Part shown: in pieces, positions 27,816 to 37,969 of the stretch
Layout of the letters: each line of letters starts with the position of its first letter
Position numbering within the stretch: position 1 is the stretch's first letter
DNA from: Planctomycetota bacterium
GTDB lineage: Bacteria > Planctomycetota > B15-G4
Assembly: GCA_029245865.1 (NCBI GenBank)
Contig: JAQWOM010000037.1
Location: 29,655 to 93,654 of the forward strand
DNA: 64,000 nucleotides
Reading direction: 5' to 3'
Made by a program: the position numbers and the translations under genes
The notes under the pieces: model-generated
Database searches by the model: none
Seen by the model: only the letters and a program-made list of their open reading frames with translations
Told to the model about the DNA's origin: nothing

Positions 27816-29066
27816 TCAGTCTCTCAAGTAGCTCGCAAGCTCGGGCAGAAGAATGATGCGGATCCCGAACTTCTCGGCTGTCCGATACGCATCGGTGTCG
27901 GTCAGCGGCACGGCATCATCTCCTTCTGACAGACTCTCCTCACCAAGCACGAGAACATCCGTCGAAGTTCCCACAGAACCGTCAACCTTTGATCCCATCT
28001 CGGCCAACCGCTGCGTGACAAACTCCTTACTCAGCGTGAGAGGGAAATCTCCGAGCAGATAGAAGTGCAAACTGCGTGACTTGTGGAAATGTGGGTTGCG
28101 CACCAGGTCGCCCGGAAGCATCGGATCACGCACATCCACCTCTCCGATGAGACCCACCATGGCGTTGTTGTCGTTGACCTCGCGGACCTCCACCTGGCCA
28201 CGACTCACGAGCCGGCCAGCCTTACCGCGCCGCAGGAGCTCGAACCGAGTCCCTGCTGTGAGGCCCTGATCATCTCCCAGATCGATCCAGGCCACATCGC
28301 CGTTGGGGCCGACTAGCATCAACTTGCCGTCGGGCTCGTCGGGTTGCACCGGAGCGCGCTTCGGAGCCAGGGCCAAGATGTGCGCAGCCGACTGACTTGC
28401 GGCCTTCCGAGCGGCATCTTCGGTGTCCGCAAGCGAGCGTTCCGCTGCCCGCTTGTCTGAATCAAGCGACGTGTTTTCGTCGGTGATGTCATCGATACGG
28501 CCCTGGTCATTCGAAGCCTGACGATCTGATGCGTCCTGAGCATCGGCCAGTTGCTGTGTGAGCGAATCGATCTGGCTCTTGTAAGTGGATTCAATGGTCA
28601 CCGTCTTCTGCTCAGCAGCTTGACGAGCCAGGCGCTCTCTTTCGAAATCAGCCTTCGCCAAGGTCAGGGTCGATATCGTCGACTGACGATTTTCGAGCAA
28701 CTTTGTCACCGCATCATCGAGGGTCACGTTCGCACTTCCCACGACGTCGCCCAGCGCAGCAGTGACAGCCTCCAACTCCATCGTCACGGAAGTCGCATCC
28801 GACTTGGCTCCGATCGTCCCGTCGTCTCGGTAACCGACGATCTTGGAGAGATCTGAGAAGTCCGTGTTCAGATCATCCCAGCGGGATTCCCAATCGTTGC
28901 GTGCGGCCACTGCAGTTGCCGCGCGCTCATCTGCACCGGCAATGCTGTCGTTCGCAACGTAAAGGAGGTAAAGCGTCCCCAGCCACAGGATCATGACAAC
29001 AATGAGCCAGGTAGCATTGACGGCGCCTGCTTCGCGGCGACGGGAGGTCGGGAGGGGCGTGATCAC
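27816..29066 (-). CDS. Membrane-anchored coiled-coil protein with BRCT-like C-terminal domain
   Basis: N-terminal TM TWLIVVMILWLGTLYLLYVA, long coiled coil, C-terminus LHFYLLGDFPLTLSKEFVTQRLAEMGSKVDGSVGTSTDVLVLGEES...YRTAEKFGIRIILLPELASYL resembling BRCT. GTG start at 29066 proposed. Confidence 0.7.
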   Translation of the reverse strand: MITPLPTSRRREAGAVNATWLIVVMILWLGTLYLLYVANDSIAGADERAATAVAARNDWESRWDDLNTDFSDLSKIVGYRDDGTIGAKSDATSVTMELEAVTAALGDVVGSANVTLDDAVTKLLENRQSTISTLTLAKADFERERLARQAAEQKTVTIESTYKSQIDSLTQQLADAQDASDRQASNDQGRIDDITDENTSLDSDKRAAERSLADTEDAARKAASQSAAHILALAPKRAPVQPDEPDGKLMLVGPNGDVAWIDLGDDQGLTAGTRFELLRRGKAGRLVSRGQVEVREVNDNNAMVGLIGEVDVRDPMLPGDLVRNPHFHKSRSLHFYLLGDFPLTLSKEFVTQRLAEMGSKVDGSVGTSTDVLVLGEESLSEGDDAVPLTDTDAYRTAEKFGIRIILLPELASYLRD

Positions 29067-29308
29067 GTGGCCTCTTTCTGGTGACTGGCTGAGGTGTGTC
29101 ACCGGACCTCGGAGAGGTCCAGTTGGGTGGTCTATTGGTCGAGCCCCGGCCGCTGCTCCGGAGGGCAAGCTGCCCGGAAACCCGTAGGGCGCGGATTATA
29201 GGCCCGTCCCCCCGGGGCGGCAACGCAGACTCGCCCAGAGACTGCTGGAGACACCGACCGGAAGGGTCTGCTGGCCAATGGCATCCGATCCAGACTAACC
29301 TGCCCTCC

Positions 29309-29896
29309 ATGGGCCTGATCATCGGATTGCTCGGGGGTGTCGCCAGTGGCAAGTCCACTGTGGCACGCCTGATGGCCCAACGAGGCCTCCTTCACGTGGA
29401 TGCGGACGCCCTCGCCACCGAGGCTGTCCAGGAGCCCTCCATCAGGAGGGCCCTGGCCGCCCAGTTCGGTGAGGATATTTTTGACGAAACAGGGGCCCTG
29501 AACCGCTCTTTGCTGGCAAAACGCGCGTTTGCTAGCGATTCCACGACGAAAACACTCAATGCACTGGTCCACCCCGAGGTCCGAAAACGGATCGAACAAG
29601 CCCTCGAGAGCGCGGGCTCGCGTCCCGTGGTCCTCGATGCCCCGCTGCTGTTCGACTCTCCTTTCGCTCAGCGAGTCACGACCTGGATCTTTCTGGAAGT
29701 CGACCCAGAAGCCCGAGATGCCCGTGCCGCAGAGCGAGGCTGGGCCCCCGACGAGCGGGCGCGCAGGGAGACTCGGCAGGCCTCTCTGGCCAACAAACGC
29801 GCTTCTGCGGACCATGTGCTGGAAAACAATGGGAAGATCGAGGATCTTGGGTCGAGAGTCGACGCCCTCCTTCGACAGTTGGGCGTCCCGATCTGA
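29309..29896 (+). CDS. coaE: Dephospho-CoA kinase
   Basis: MGLIIGLLGGVASGKSTVARLMAQRGLLHVDADALATEAV; family pattern throughout. Confidence 0.94.
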   Translation: MGLIIGLLGGVASGKSTVARLMAQRGLLHVDADALATEAVQEPSIRRALAAQFGEDIFDETGALNRSLLAKRAFASDSTTKTLNALVHPEVRKRIEQALESAGSRPVVLDAPLLFDSPFAQRVTTWIFLEVDPEARDARAAERGWAPDERARRETRQASLANKRASADHVLENNGKIEDLGSRVDALLRQLGVPI

Positions 29897-30014
29897 CAGA
29901 ACGCGTCGGTATGTGGCCGGGCAAAAGAGCCACGCGCTCGGCATCCAACCGACCCTGCTTCCCCCGAATCCGGTCTCTCCCTCGCGACCTGCCCCGCTTA
30001 ACACCAGACCGCCC

Positions 30015-31463
30015 ATGGCCCCGCCACCCAAGAACCGCCCGAAGGAACGTGAGCAGCCCGACATCCTTCGTGTCGACGATGTCTCCGAACTGCCGCCCCC
30101 ACCCGCAGATGGCGCAGACGAAGAGGAAGCCACGGCGGAACAACGCCCCCGCTACGTGAAGAAAGCCCCCCCTCTGCCGGGGATGCTTGATCACCCTGAG
30201 CCGGCCGACCTGGCACAACTCGCATCCCTCCCGATCCCTGAGCTGGTTCAACAACTGCGCCAGTACGGAGTCTCATGCCACGAGGGCATCGACCGAAGCA
30301 AGCTGCTCGTCGCGCTCATGCGCAACTCGGACAAACTCAAGCTGCGTCTCCTCGGCGAAGGTCAGATCGAGTTGATGCCCGATGGTTACGGCTTCCTGCG
30401 TTGCTCGAGGAACACCTTTCTTCCATCACCTGATGATCTGTACGTCTCTCCACAGCTGGTCAAGGAGTACGCGCTCTCGCCAGGCATGTATCTGAAGGGT
30501 CGCGTCAAGCGAGGGCGCCGCAAAGACAAGTACTTCGCCATCGAAGAAGTCCTTGAGATCAATGGAAAGGACCCCGATCACGCCAAGGACATCAAGCGTT
30601 TCGACGACCTCACCCCCGTCTTCCCGGACAAACGCGTTCTGCTCGAGACCGATGATGCCCGCGATTTCTCTGCGCGCATCGTCGATCTCGTCGCACCGAT
30701 TGGGTTCGGTCAGCGCGGGCTCATCGTGTCACCGCCTCGCTCCGGAAAAACGATGATGCTCAAGGCGTTGGCCAACGCCATCACCACCAACTATCCAGAC
30801 GTCAGGCTGCTGGTCTTTCTGGTGGATGAGCGCCCCGAAGAAGTCACGGACATGATGAGGTCCGTGAAAGGCGAGGTCATTGCTTCCACGTTTGACGAGC
30901 CCCCGCAAAGGCATGTAGCCGTCACGGACCGTGTCGACGAACGCGCACGCAGTCTCGTCGAGTCCGGATACGACGTCGTCCTCCTGATCGACTCTCTGAC
31001 CCGCCTCGGCCGGGCATTCAATGCCGCAGCTCGGACTTCTGGTCGAATCCTGACCGGAGGCCTGGAATCCAATGCGCTTCAAAAACCGAAGCGGCTTTTT
31101 GGTGCGGCTCGAAATATCGACGGGAAGGGTTCCCTCACGATCCTCGCGACAGCCCTCATCGAAACCAACTCGCGCATGGACGAAGTCATCTTTGAGGAGT
31201 TCAAGGGAACCGGCAACATGGAGATCGTGCTGAGCCGCGCTGTCTCCGAACAGCGCATCTACCCGGCCATCGATATCCACAAATCGGGAACTCGCATGGA
31301 GAATCTGCTCTTCGATCCACAAGAGGCAGAGTTTGTCACCACGCTGCGGACAGCGCTGGCAGACCTCACTCCCGTGGATGCCATCGAGAACTTGCTGCGT
31401 CGAATGAAGAAGACGTCAACCAATGTCGAGTTCCTGCTGGGCTTGCGGAACGCAAAGTTCTAG
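30015..31463 (+). CDS. rho: Transcription termination factor Rho (Pro/acidic N-terminal extension)
   Basis: [108 protein letters not shown]. Confidence 0.97.
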   Translation: MAPPPKNRPKEREQPDILRVDDVSELPPPPADGADEEEATAEQRPRYVKKAPPLPGMLDHPEPADLAQLASLPIPELVQQLRQYGVSCHEGIDRSKLLVALMRNSDKLKLRLLGEGQIELMPDGYGFLRCSRNTFLPSPDDLYVSPQLVKEYALSPGMYLKGRVKRGRRKDKYFAIEEVLEINGKDPDHAKDIKRFDDLTPVFPDKRVLLETDDARDFSARIVDLVAPIGFGQRGLIVSPPRSGKTMMLKALANAITTNYPDVRLLVFLVDERPEEVTDMMRSVKGEVIASTFDEPPQRHVAVTDRVDERARSLVESGYDVVLLIDSLTRLGRAFNAAARTSGRILTGGLESNALQKPKRLFGAARNIDGKGSLTILATALIETNSRMDEVIFEEFKGTGNMEIVLSRAVSEQRIYPAIDIHKSGTRMENLLFDPQEAEFVTTLRTALADLTPVDAIENLLRRMKKTSTNVEFLLGLRNAKF

Positions 31464-31487
31464 TCGCCTCCTCAAGCAAGGGGCGAC
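31463..31487. terminator. Putative terminator hairpin between convergent rho and Bat operon 1
   Basis: GTCGCCTCCTCAAGCAAGGGGCGAC stem-loop in a 34-nt convergent gap; no T-run. Confidence 0.4.
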
Positions 31488-31497
31488 GGGTTGCGGC

Positions 31498-32268
31498 TTA
31501 GCCGCCCGCAGCCCGCACCTGAATCATGGGGGCCCAGCCACGCGCTCCGGCTGAAGTCTCGACCAGTCGCCAGTCATCGCGGCTCTCCTCATCCTGCACA
31601 ACGGCTCCCGCAGGCAAACGAAACAGCACCCGACCCTCCAACGTCGGTTCCGCTCGCACCGCCACACCTTCGACGACAACGGCTCGGCGGACATCCCACG
31701 CCCTCGCGGCATCTGACCCCATGGCCAATCCCACCGCGGCCACGCCTACGACAAGAGCCGTCCAGGCCGTCCGCCGACCTGCCCACCCGGCGCGAGAGAC
31801 CGCCAAGAGCAAGATCGCAAGAGCCGCAAGCAGACCCACCAGTCGAGACACATCCGCTTCAGTCATGTCGAGGGGAAGCCGCCTGAGTGTCTCCCAAAAA
31901 GCCGGTGTGTCCTCTCCGGCCGCACCACTCAGTGCTCGAACCTGTTCCAGGTTTCGGCGAACACGCGGGTCCCCCGGATCTATCCGCCACGCAGCCTCAA
32001 GGTGCCAGATTGACTCACCCCAATCTTCAGCACGTGCCGCCGCAGTCCCTGCATTGGCATGCAACACGGCGCGGCGCGCCAGATCTGGCTCGAACTCGGC
32101 CAGTTCTGCGAACAACTCGAGTGCTGCGTCGTACTGTCCATTTCCATAACTCTCGACAGCGACCGCAAACCGAGCGTCGTCAGCAATCGCAGTCTCCTGT
32201 GCCCAGCCCCTTTCCATGGGCATGAGCATCATCAAGCCGAGCCAGAGAGCGCACCTGAGAAAGCTCAC
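31498..32268 (-). CDS. TPR + SH3-like protein (BatE-like), GTG start
   Basis: VAVESYGNGQYDAALELFAELAEFEPDLARRAVLHANAGTAAARAEDWGESIWHLEAAWRIDPGDPRVRRNLEQV; C-terminal VRAEPTLEGRVLFRLPAGAVVQDEESRDDWRLV (SH3-like). Confidence 0.8.
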   Translation of the reverse strand: MSFLRCALWLGLMMLMPMERGWAQETAIADDARFAVAVESYGNGQYDAALELFAELAEFEPDLARRAVLHANAGTAAARAEDWGESIWHLEAAWRIDPGDPRVRRNLEQVRALSGAAGEDTPAFWETLRRLPLDMTEADVSRLVGLLAALAILLLAVSRAGWAGRRTAWTALVVGVAAVGLAMGSDAARAWDVRRAVVVEGVAVRAEPTLEGRVLFRLPAGAVVQDEESRDDWRLVETSAGARGWAPMIQVRAAGG

Positions 32269-34064
32269 GTCACGGCCTCCAATTGGTCGGCCAGAGATCG
32301 TGCCTCCGCGCGCACACCGTTCAAGTCGAGAGTGGCTCCGCCCAGATAAGCCGCCTCCCATCCCGAAACGACTCGCACCAGTTCCTCTCCCAGAGCGCGA
32401 TCCGGCAACAAGCCGGCAGCTTCGTTTGCAGTCAAACCGCCAGCCGGACCATCAAGCCGTTCCGCAAGATAGCGAGAAAACGCTGCCGCCACTGCAGCCG
32501 GCCCCGTCGCATCCCGCAGAGACTTCTCAAGAACACTCCGGGCACCTCTGCGCACCACCTTGCGTGGATTGTGTTTCTTCCAGTCTCGACTCCGTCGTCG
32601 CAGTTCGATCAAACCCAGAAGAATCAGGGCGCCCGCCGGCGGCCCCCATGCCGGCCAGCGAGAACTTTGCGGAGGAGGCAATTGTGTCCTGATGCTCTCG
32701 AGATCGTTGAGCACTTCCTCCGGCACGGTCAATTCCGTGAGACCGCCACCCCCTCCAGGAGTGACATCAAGTGGGAATGGCCCGACGCTTCGCGTCTCAT
32801 ACGTCCCCGAACTCGTGTCGAAAAAACCGAACTCCAGTTCAGGGATCTCGGTCACCCCGGCGTTTTTGGGCGAAAGTTCAAAGGAGAGAATCCGTGTGTT
32901 GGGTCCCTTGGACTCGTCTTTGCCGAACAAGCGAAAGTCTTCGAGTTGTTCCTCAAAGGCAGGCCACTCGACCAGATCCAGATTGGTGCCATCCTGACCG
33001 TCCGCTCGTAAACTCAGCTTGAGATTGCAGCTTTCACCAACCGAGAGGCTCGTTGGCCCTGCAGAGCCTACGAGGTTGAATCGCCCCACTGCATTGGTGA
33101 AAGAATCCGGACGCCCTTCAATCGGCGTTGGATTCACCGTGATCTTGGCGCCCTCGGCAAAGGCATCTGCAATCAAAACACGCGTCGGCACAACGGAACT
33201 GCGATTGAGCATACCCCCAAAGAAGGGGTCTCTTTCCCGGCGACTCTCCATGACCAACCGAACGCTAAACCGACTGTCCGGCAGTGTCACAAGCCCTGCC
33301 TCTGTGGCGAGCATCGGAATGCGCGTTCGGAGCACGAGACGCATCCCGCCGCTCACGACCTCACGAACCTGGCACAGCGGAACCTCTGCACGTCCCCCGT
33401 TGACTGGCATGGGGAACACTGATCGACAGCTCGGGTTCGGAATATCTCGCGGGTGCAGGCCCGGCACGCCCGAGAGCCAGGGCAGCGAGAGCTCTAAGCC
33501 GCCACGTGGGATTCTCTTCTCCGCATCCGGGTGAATCGACGCGGCGACATCCATTTCTACGACTTGACCCACCCAGAGTTCTTGAACAGAAGGTCGAACC
33601 GAGAGTGACACGAGCCCCTCTCGGAGCGAACTGCTTGCGACCGAGATTCTCTGAGCAGCTGTTTCTAGCTCTGTCCCACGGCAGTTGAAACGAATGGGAG
33701 GCAGCACCAATTCGCCGGCACGTTCGGGCACCAACTCGAACTGCCATCGCGTTGTCAGGGAACTGCGGACCCGACCATCGATACCAACTTCGATCTTTTG
33801 CGTGCTTGGAGTTCCACGGAATGTGAGGCGTGCGCCGTCAATTTCAGGAACGTCCAACAGATCACAGTCCGCACCTTCGGCCCCGGAAACCGTGACGACC
33901 ATGGCCATCACAAGCCCGACTTCCGGACGATCGGGCGAAAGCTCCACCGAAATATCTGGGGCAACGAACGCGCCCGGTGGATCGACCGGGGGACCACCCG
34001 GCCACGCGGTGACCTGAAGACACAGAAAAGCGCAGGAGAGCATCACGTAGCGAAGGTTCACCAA
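32265..34064 (-). CDS. batD: BatD family protein (Bat operon 1)
   Basis: PDISVELSPDRPEVGLVMAMVVTVSGAEG...LVLPPIRFNCRG...SVRPSVQELWVGQVVEMDVAASIHP; large beta-rich protein with C-terminal TM. Confidence 0.83.
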   Translation of the reverse strand: MVNLRYVMLSCAFLCLQVTAWPGGPPVDPPGAFVAPDISVELSPDRPEVGLVMAMVVTVSGAEGADCDLLDVPEIDGARLTFRGTPSTQKIEVGIDGRVRSSLTTRWQFELVPERAGELVLPPIRFNCRGTELETAAQRISVASSSLREGLVSLSVRPSVQELWVGQVVEMDVAASIHPDAEKRIPRGGLELSLPWLSGVPGLHPRDIPNPSCRSVFPMPVNGGRAEVPLCQVREVVSGGMRLVLRTRIPMLATEAGLVTLPDSRFSVRLVMESRRERDPFFGGMLNRSSVVPTRVLIADAFAEGAKITVNPTPIEGRPDSFTNAVGRFNLVGSAGPTSLSVGESCNLKLSLRADGQDGTNLDLVEWPAFEEQLEDFRLFGKDESKGPNTRILSFELSPKNAGVTEIPELEFGFFDTSSGTYETRSVGPFPLDVTPGGGGGLTELTVPEEVLNDLESIRTQLPPPQSSRWPAWGPPAGALILLGLIELRRRSRDWKKHNPRKVVRRGARSVLEKSLRDATGPAAVAAAFSRYLAERLDGPAGGLTANEAAGLLPDRALGEELVRVVSGWEAAYLGGATLDLNGVRAEARSLADQLEAVT

Positions 34065-34993
34065 TCCCGCTCCACTTCCGTGCGCTGTTGAGCACGACGA
34101 ATGCGCTGCAAAGCCCGTGCTCGGTCTTCGAGTTCTTCGAGCTGTTCCAGCAGCTTCACCATCTCCTGAGGAGTCAGCTGGGTCTGTTGTCCGGGCACCG
34201 ATTCGGTTTGCTGAGGCTCCGAGGGCTCCTCTGGCTGCTCTCCTTCGCCTTGCTGCTGTTCGGACTCATTTTCACCGCTGTCCTGCTCCTGATTTTCACC
34301 ATCCTGCTGCTGGTCTTGCTGCTCTTCTCCATCTTCGCTTTCTTCTTCGTCAGACTCCTGATCATCCTCGCCCTCTTCGTTGTCCTGCTGTTCCTGATCT
34401 TCTTGACGCTTCTCCAGCTCTTCCTTCATCTCTCGCAAATCGTCCATGCGCTGGTTGATCGCGGCGATCGATTCGCGAGCTGAAGCACTCTCCGAGTTCA
34501 GTGCATTTTCTTGATCCACCAGCGCATCAAGAAACTGACTGCGGCAATATTCAAGTGTTTTGAGACCTTCATCAATGGCCTCGATCATGGGCCCCGGATC
34601 GACATCTGCCGGAAGGCCCGCCGGATCGAGGGGAACACCAGCACTCTCCAGGTCACGTTCAGCAAGCGCGTAAAGAGCAACGCCCTTGTTGAAGAAGGCG
34701 CGAAAGGCAAGCCTGCCCGCCATACCTTTGTCGTACTCAAGAATCGCACCTGCGTAATCACCCTGGCGGTAACGGGCGTCTGCCAGTGTGTGTGCAATCA
34801 CTGGCGCACCCGGCCATTCGATTCTGGCCTGCTCGATGAGTGCGATGGCAGTGTCCGGATCACCCTCGGCCAAGGCTTGCTGCGCCTGGCGCACAAGCAT
34901 TCGCCCGGCCCCCTCGTCAGCCATGACTGGCGACGTCAGAACACTCAATGCCACCAACGCAAATATGGGCAGGGAGAACAACCGGATCTTCAT
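34058..34993 (-). CDS. batC: BatC-like TPR protein with acidic Gln/Glu-rich tail (Bat operon 1)
   Basis: RQAQQALAEGDPDTAIALIEQARIEWPGAPVIAHTLADARYRQGDYAGAI; tail RQEDQEQQDNEEGEDDQESDEEESEDGEEQQDQQQDGENQEQDS. Confidence 0.8.
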   Translation of the reverse strand: MKIRLFSLPIFALVALSVLTSPVMADEGAGRMLVRQAQQALAEGDPDTAIALIEQARIEWPGAPVIAHTLADARYRQGDYAGAILEYDKGMAGRLAFRAFFNKGVALYALAERDLESAGVPLDPAGLPADVDPGPMIEAIDEGLKTLEYCRSQFLDALVDQENALNSESASARESIAAINQRMDDLREMKEELEKRQEDQEQQDNEEGEDDQESDEEESEDGEEQQDQQQDGENQEQDSGENESEQQQGEGEQPEEPSEPQQTESVPGQQTQLTPQEMVKLLEQLEELEDRARALQRIRRAQQRTEVERDW

Positions 34994-35997
34994 CGAGCGA
35001 CCCTCCGGTCAGAGACCAGAGAGCGCGTCAAGAAACACGCCAACGCAGCCATCAGTGCCCACTGGTAACGGTCAATACCTTCTTCCCGAGTAGAGCTCCC
35101 TCGTGTCACACCCTCCATGACCGCAATTCGCTTGGCGTAAAGTTCGTCCAGGGGAAACGGCGTCTGCTCAGCGGACAAAAAGGCTCCGTCTGCAATTCCA
35201 GAAATGGTTTCCAGCAAATCTTCGTTTGGACGACTCACCACGACAGTTCCATCTGCATTCTTGACGGCGCTCACGCGACCGCGAGCGTCGCGCACGGGGA
35301 TTGTCCCGCCCTCCTCAGTTCCAAAGGCGACCACATAGATCGGAATGCCGCGAGCTCGAGCCTCATACGCGATTTGACTCGGCGGAGGGTCGCTCGTGAG
35401 GTCTTCACCGTCTGTCAGCAAAACAATCACGGCCTCCGACGGATACTCATCATCGAAGGAATCGAGCGCCAACTCCAAACCTTCGCCGACAGCTGTGCCA
35501 CCGAGCCCATTGCTCGTCGTATCGATGTCATCGAGAAACATGCGAAACGTGGAGGCGTCATGAGTGAGTGGGCACACTCGACGCGCATCGCCTGAAAAAG
35601 TGATGAGCCCTACGCGGTCACCGACCATGTTCTCGAGCAAGCCGCCAATCTCACGCTTCGCCCGCTCGAGCCGCGAAGGCTTGATGTCTTCAGCCAGCAT
35701 GCTTCTGCTTGTGTCGAGCACGACCATGACATCCACACCGCGACGCTGCACCTGTTGCACGGCAGTCCCGATCAAAGGCCCCGAGAGGGCCACAACAAGT
35801 AGCAAGAGTGCCAACGCAGCAAGCCCATCGCGCATGATGCGGCGTGGCGCCGAAAATCCAGGCGCCAGGGCATCCGCCATGTGTCCCAACAACTTCAGCC
35901 GCCTACGCCGCGCAACCCCAGCGCTCCAGAGCGCCCCGAGCAACACAGGAAACGCCACCAGCATCCAACTGAGTGTTGAGGGATCTTTGAAGCTCAT
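34990..35997 (-). CDS. batB: VWA-domain protein BatB-like (Bat operon 1)
   Basis: VMVVLDTSRSMLAEDIKPSRLERAKREIGGLLENMVGDRVGLITFSGDA; MIDAS DTSRS intact. Confidence 0.88.
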   Translation of the reverse strand: MSFKDPSTLSWMLVAFPVLLGALWSAGVARRRRLKLLGHMADALAPGFSAPRRIMRDGLAALALLLLVVALSGPLIGTAVQQVQRRGVDVMVVLDTSRSMLAEDIKPSRLERAKREIGGLLENMVGDRVGLITFSGDARRVCPLTHDASTFRMFLDDIDTTSNGLGGTAVGEGLELALDSFDDEYPSEAVIVLLTDGEDLTSDPPPSQIAYEARARGIPIYVVAFGTEEGGTIPVRDARGRVSAVKNADGTVVVSRPNEDLLETISGIADGAFLSAEQTPFPLDELYAKRIAVMEGVTRGSSTREEGIDRYQWALMAALACFLTRSLVSDRRVAR

Positions 35998-36965
35998 GCT
36001 GCGAACTCCAGATAAGGGCCTCGCCTCAGGAGAATCTCCAGAAACAAGCAGGCGGCTGCGGGAATGATCAACCAGTGGTAGAGGTCGTCATAGTCCGTGT
36101 AGCGAACATCCTCGCGTTCGGTCCGTTCGAGTTCATTGATCTCTTCGTAGACCTCAGCCAGCGCCGCAGCATCTTTCGCGCGGAAGAAGCGGCCGCCTGT
36201 TGTTGCCGCAATGGACTCGAGCAACTCCGTGCGAAACGGCACTTCGTACTGCGTGTTGAACAGAGGGTTTCGCTCAATCTGCGTGCCAGCACCTACTGTG
36301 TAAACTCGGATGCCAAGATCTTTGCAGAGAGCTGCGGCCTCGTTGGGATCCACCAGCATCACGTTTTCTTCACCATCTGTTAGCAAGACGATCACCTTGC
36401 TCTTTGCGTCACTGTCGAGGAGCTTGCGTGCTGCATTGCCTACTGCGATTCCGATGGCCGTCCCGTCTTCGGGACCGTTGGGCTGAACACACTTCACACC
36501 ACGCAGGTGCTGAATGACGGCATCTTGGTCCAGAGTGAGAGGACACTCCGTGCGCGGCAATGCCGCAAAACTCATAAGACCTATTCGATCGTCTTCGCGA
36601 TCAGACACGAACTCTTCGACCACTTGCTTCACGACTTCTAGATTCGTGACATTCTTTTGCAATCCAGCCTGAAGCATCGACGAGGAAGTGTCGACAACAA
36701 GCAAAATGTCGATCCCCTCGGTGATGACCCGGGCCTCTTCACGGCCACGCAGCGGGCGCGCCAACGCGACAATCAAAAAGACAGCGGACAGCGTCAGAAG
36801 TAGAGCTGGCAACCAGGTGGTGCGTGACCTCATCGTCCGGGGAAGCCCGTCCAGCACGACTTCGCTTCCGCCATCCACTGCCCCGCGTGCTCGACTGCAC
36901 TTCCACAGAACGAAGAGTGCCAGCGGAATCAAAAGCGCCAGAAACCATGGATCACCAAAAGTCAT
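35994..36965 (-). CDS. batA: VWA-domain protein BatA-like (Bat operon 1)
   Basis: IDILLVVDTSSSMLQAGLQKNVTNLEVVKQVVEEFVSDREDDRIGLMSFAALPRTECPLTLD. Confidence 0.88.
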   Translation of the reverse strand: MTFGDPWFLALLIPLALFVLWKCSRARGAVDGGSEVVLDGLPRTMRSRTTWLPALLLTLSAVFLIVALARPLRGREEARVITEGIDILLVVDTSSSMLQAGLQKNVTNLEVVKQVVEEFVSDREDDRIGLMSFAALPRTECPLTLDQDAVIQHLRGVKCVQPNGPEDGTAIGIAVGNAARKLLDSDAKSKVIVLLTDGEENVMLVDPNEAAALCKDLGIRVYTVGAGTQIERNPLFNTQYEVPFRTELLESIAATTGGRFFRAKDAAALAEVYEEINELERTEREDVRYTDYDDLYHWLIIPAAACLFLEILLRRGPYLEFAA

Positions 36966-37969
36966 ACCGACTCTCCTTCCGGAGATTCCGCAGACGAATT
37001 CACGGGCGTGTCTTCCAGTGTCCGCGTCTCTTCAACGAATGTTTCCACCATGAACAAGAGAGGCTCGGCAACGGACGGCGAGGGGCGCTCTCCTGCATAC
37101 TTCACGAGATCGCACTGCTGCAAAAATCCAGCCAGCGAATCACACCGCTCACCCAATGCGTCATGTCGAACGGCTGCCTGACTCAAAAATTCTTCCGTTG
37201 TGAGGGCGGGCGCGTGAAGCTCAAAGGCGCTTTCGATATAGACGCGCAGCACATCACTGACTCGAATCAAGAACGGTCGAATCTCTTCGCGCGAGTTTGG
37301 CAGGTGTTGTCGTAATTCTGTCAGCGCCTCCTTGGCGACCCGATCTGCTGGCGGGTGATACACAAAAACGGGTTTTTCGCGGCCTTCTGCCACAACCAAC
37401 CAACCCAACAGCAACAAGCCGATCACAGCGGCTCCGATGAATGGCCATGGCGAAGCAGGTGGCCGAGGCACCTCAACAGCATCCAGCAGATCGGCGACCT
37501 GGCTGCGATGCCCATCGGGGACGTCTAACAACACGCTGATTTCCAGCGCAGGCAGATCGGTTGTCTCGCCCTCTGTATTCACCACGGCCAGCGGCAGGGT
37601 GTAAACACCCTGGCGAGCCATGCTCACCGGGCGCCGCAGTTCAACGAGTTGGCTGGCATCACGGGACTCTTGGGCCCGCCCCTCCGAACGATCGCTGGCA
37701 ACATCGCGGCGGGTCACCCGACCAATCATCACATCACCAAGGTGACCTTCGACATCCAGGTGAAGGCTCTGCAAATCCGGCCCGCGAACCACCAACTCGA
37801 ACGGGCTTCCCAGGAGCCGTGGCTCACGTGGGTACTCAACGGAAAACCCCGGCGGCAACTCCGCTTCCTTTGCCTCATCGGCTGCAACGGGATTCCATGA
37901 GAAACCGTGGGCAAGGCTCGCTACAGAGAGCAACAGAAACGCAGCCAGTCGAGCAGCGAAGCGGTTCAT
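36962..37969 (-). CDS. DUF4381-like membrane protein (Bat operon 1)
   Basis: Position between DUF58 and VWA; TM WPFIGAAVIGLLLLGWLV; LTTEEFLSQAAVRHDALGERCDSLAGFLQQCDLVKYAGERPS. Confidence 0.7.
   Translation of the reverse strand: MNRFAARLAAFLLLSVASLAHGFSWNPVAADEAKEAELPPGFSVEYPREPRLLGSPFELVVRGPDLQSLHLDVEGHLGDVMIGRVTRRDVASDRSEGRAQESRDASQLVELRRPVSMARQGVYTLPLAVVNTEGETTDLPALEISVLLDVPDGHRSQVADLLDAVEVPRPPASPWPFIGAAVIGLLLLGWLVVAEGREKPVFVYHPPADRVAKEALTELRQHLPNSREEIRPFLIRVSDVLRVYIESAFELHAPALTTEEFLSQAAVRHDALGERCDSLAGFLQQCDLVKYAGERPSPSVAEPLLFMVETFVEETRTLEDTPVNSSAESPEGESV

Noticed and set aside
34088-34483. Plus-strand Leu/Phe-rich 131-aa ORF resembling a membrane protein
   Set aside because: Antisense of the acidic Gln/Glu-rich BatC tail.
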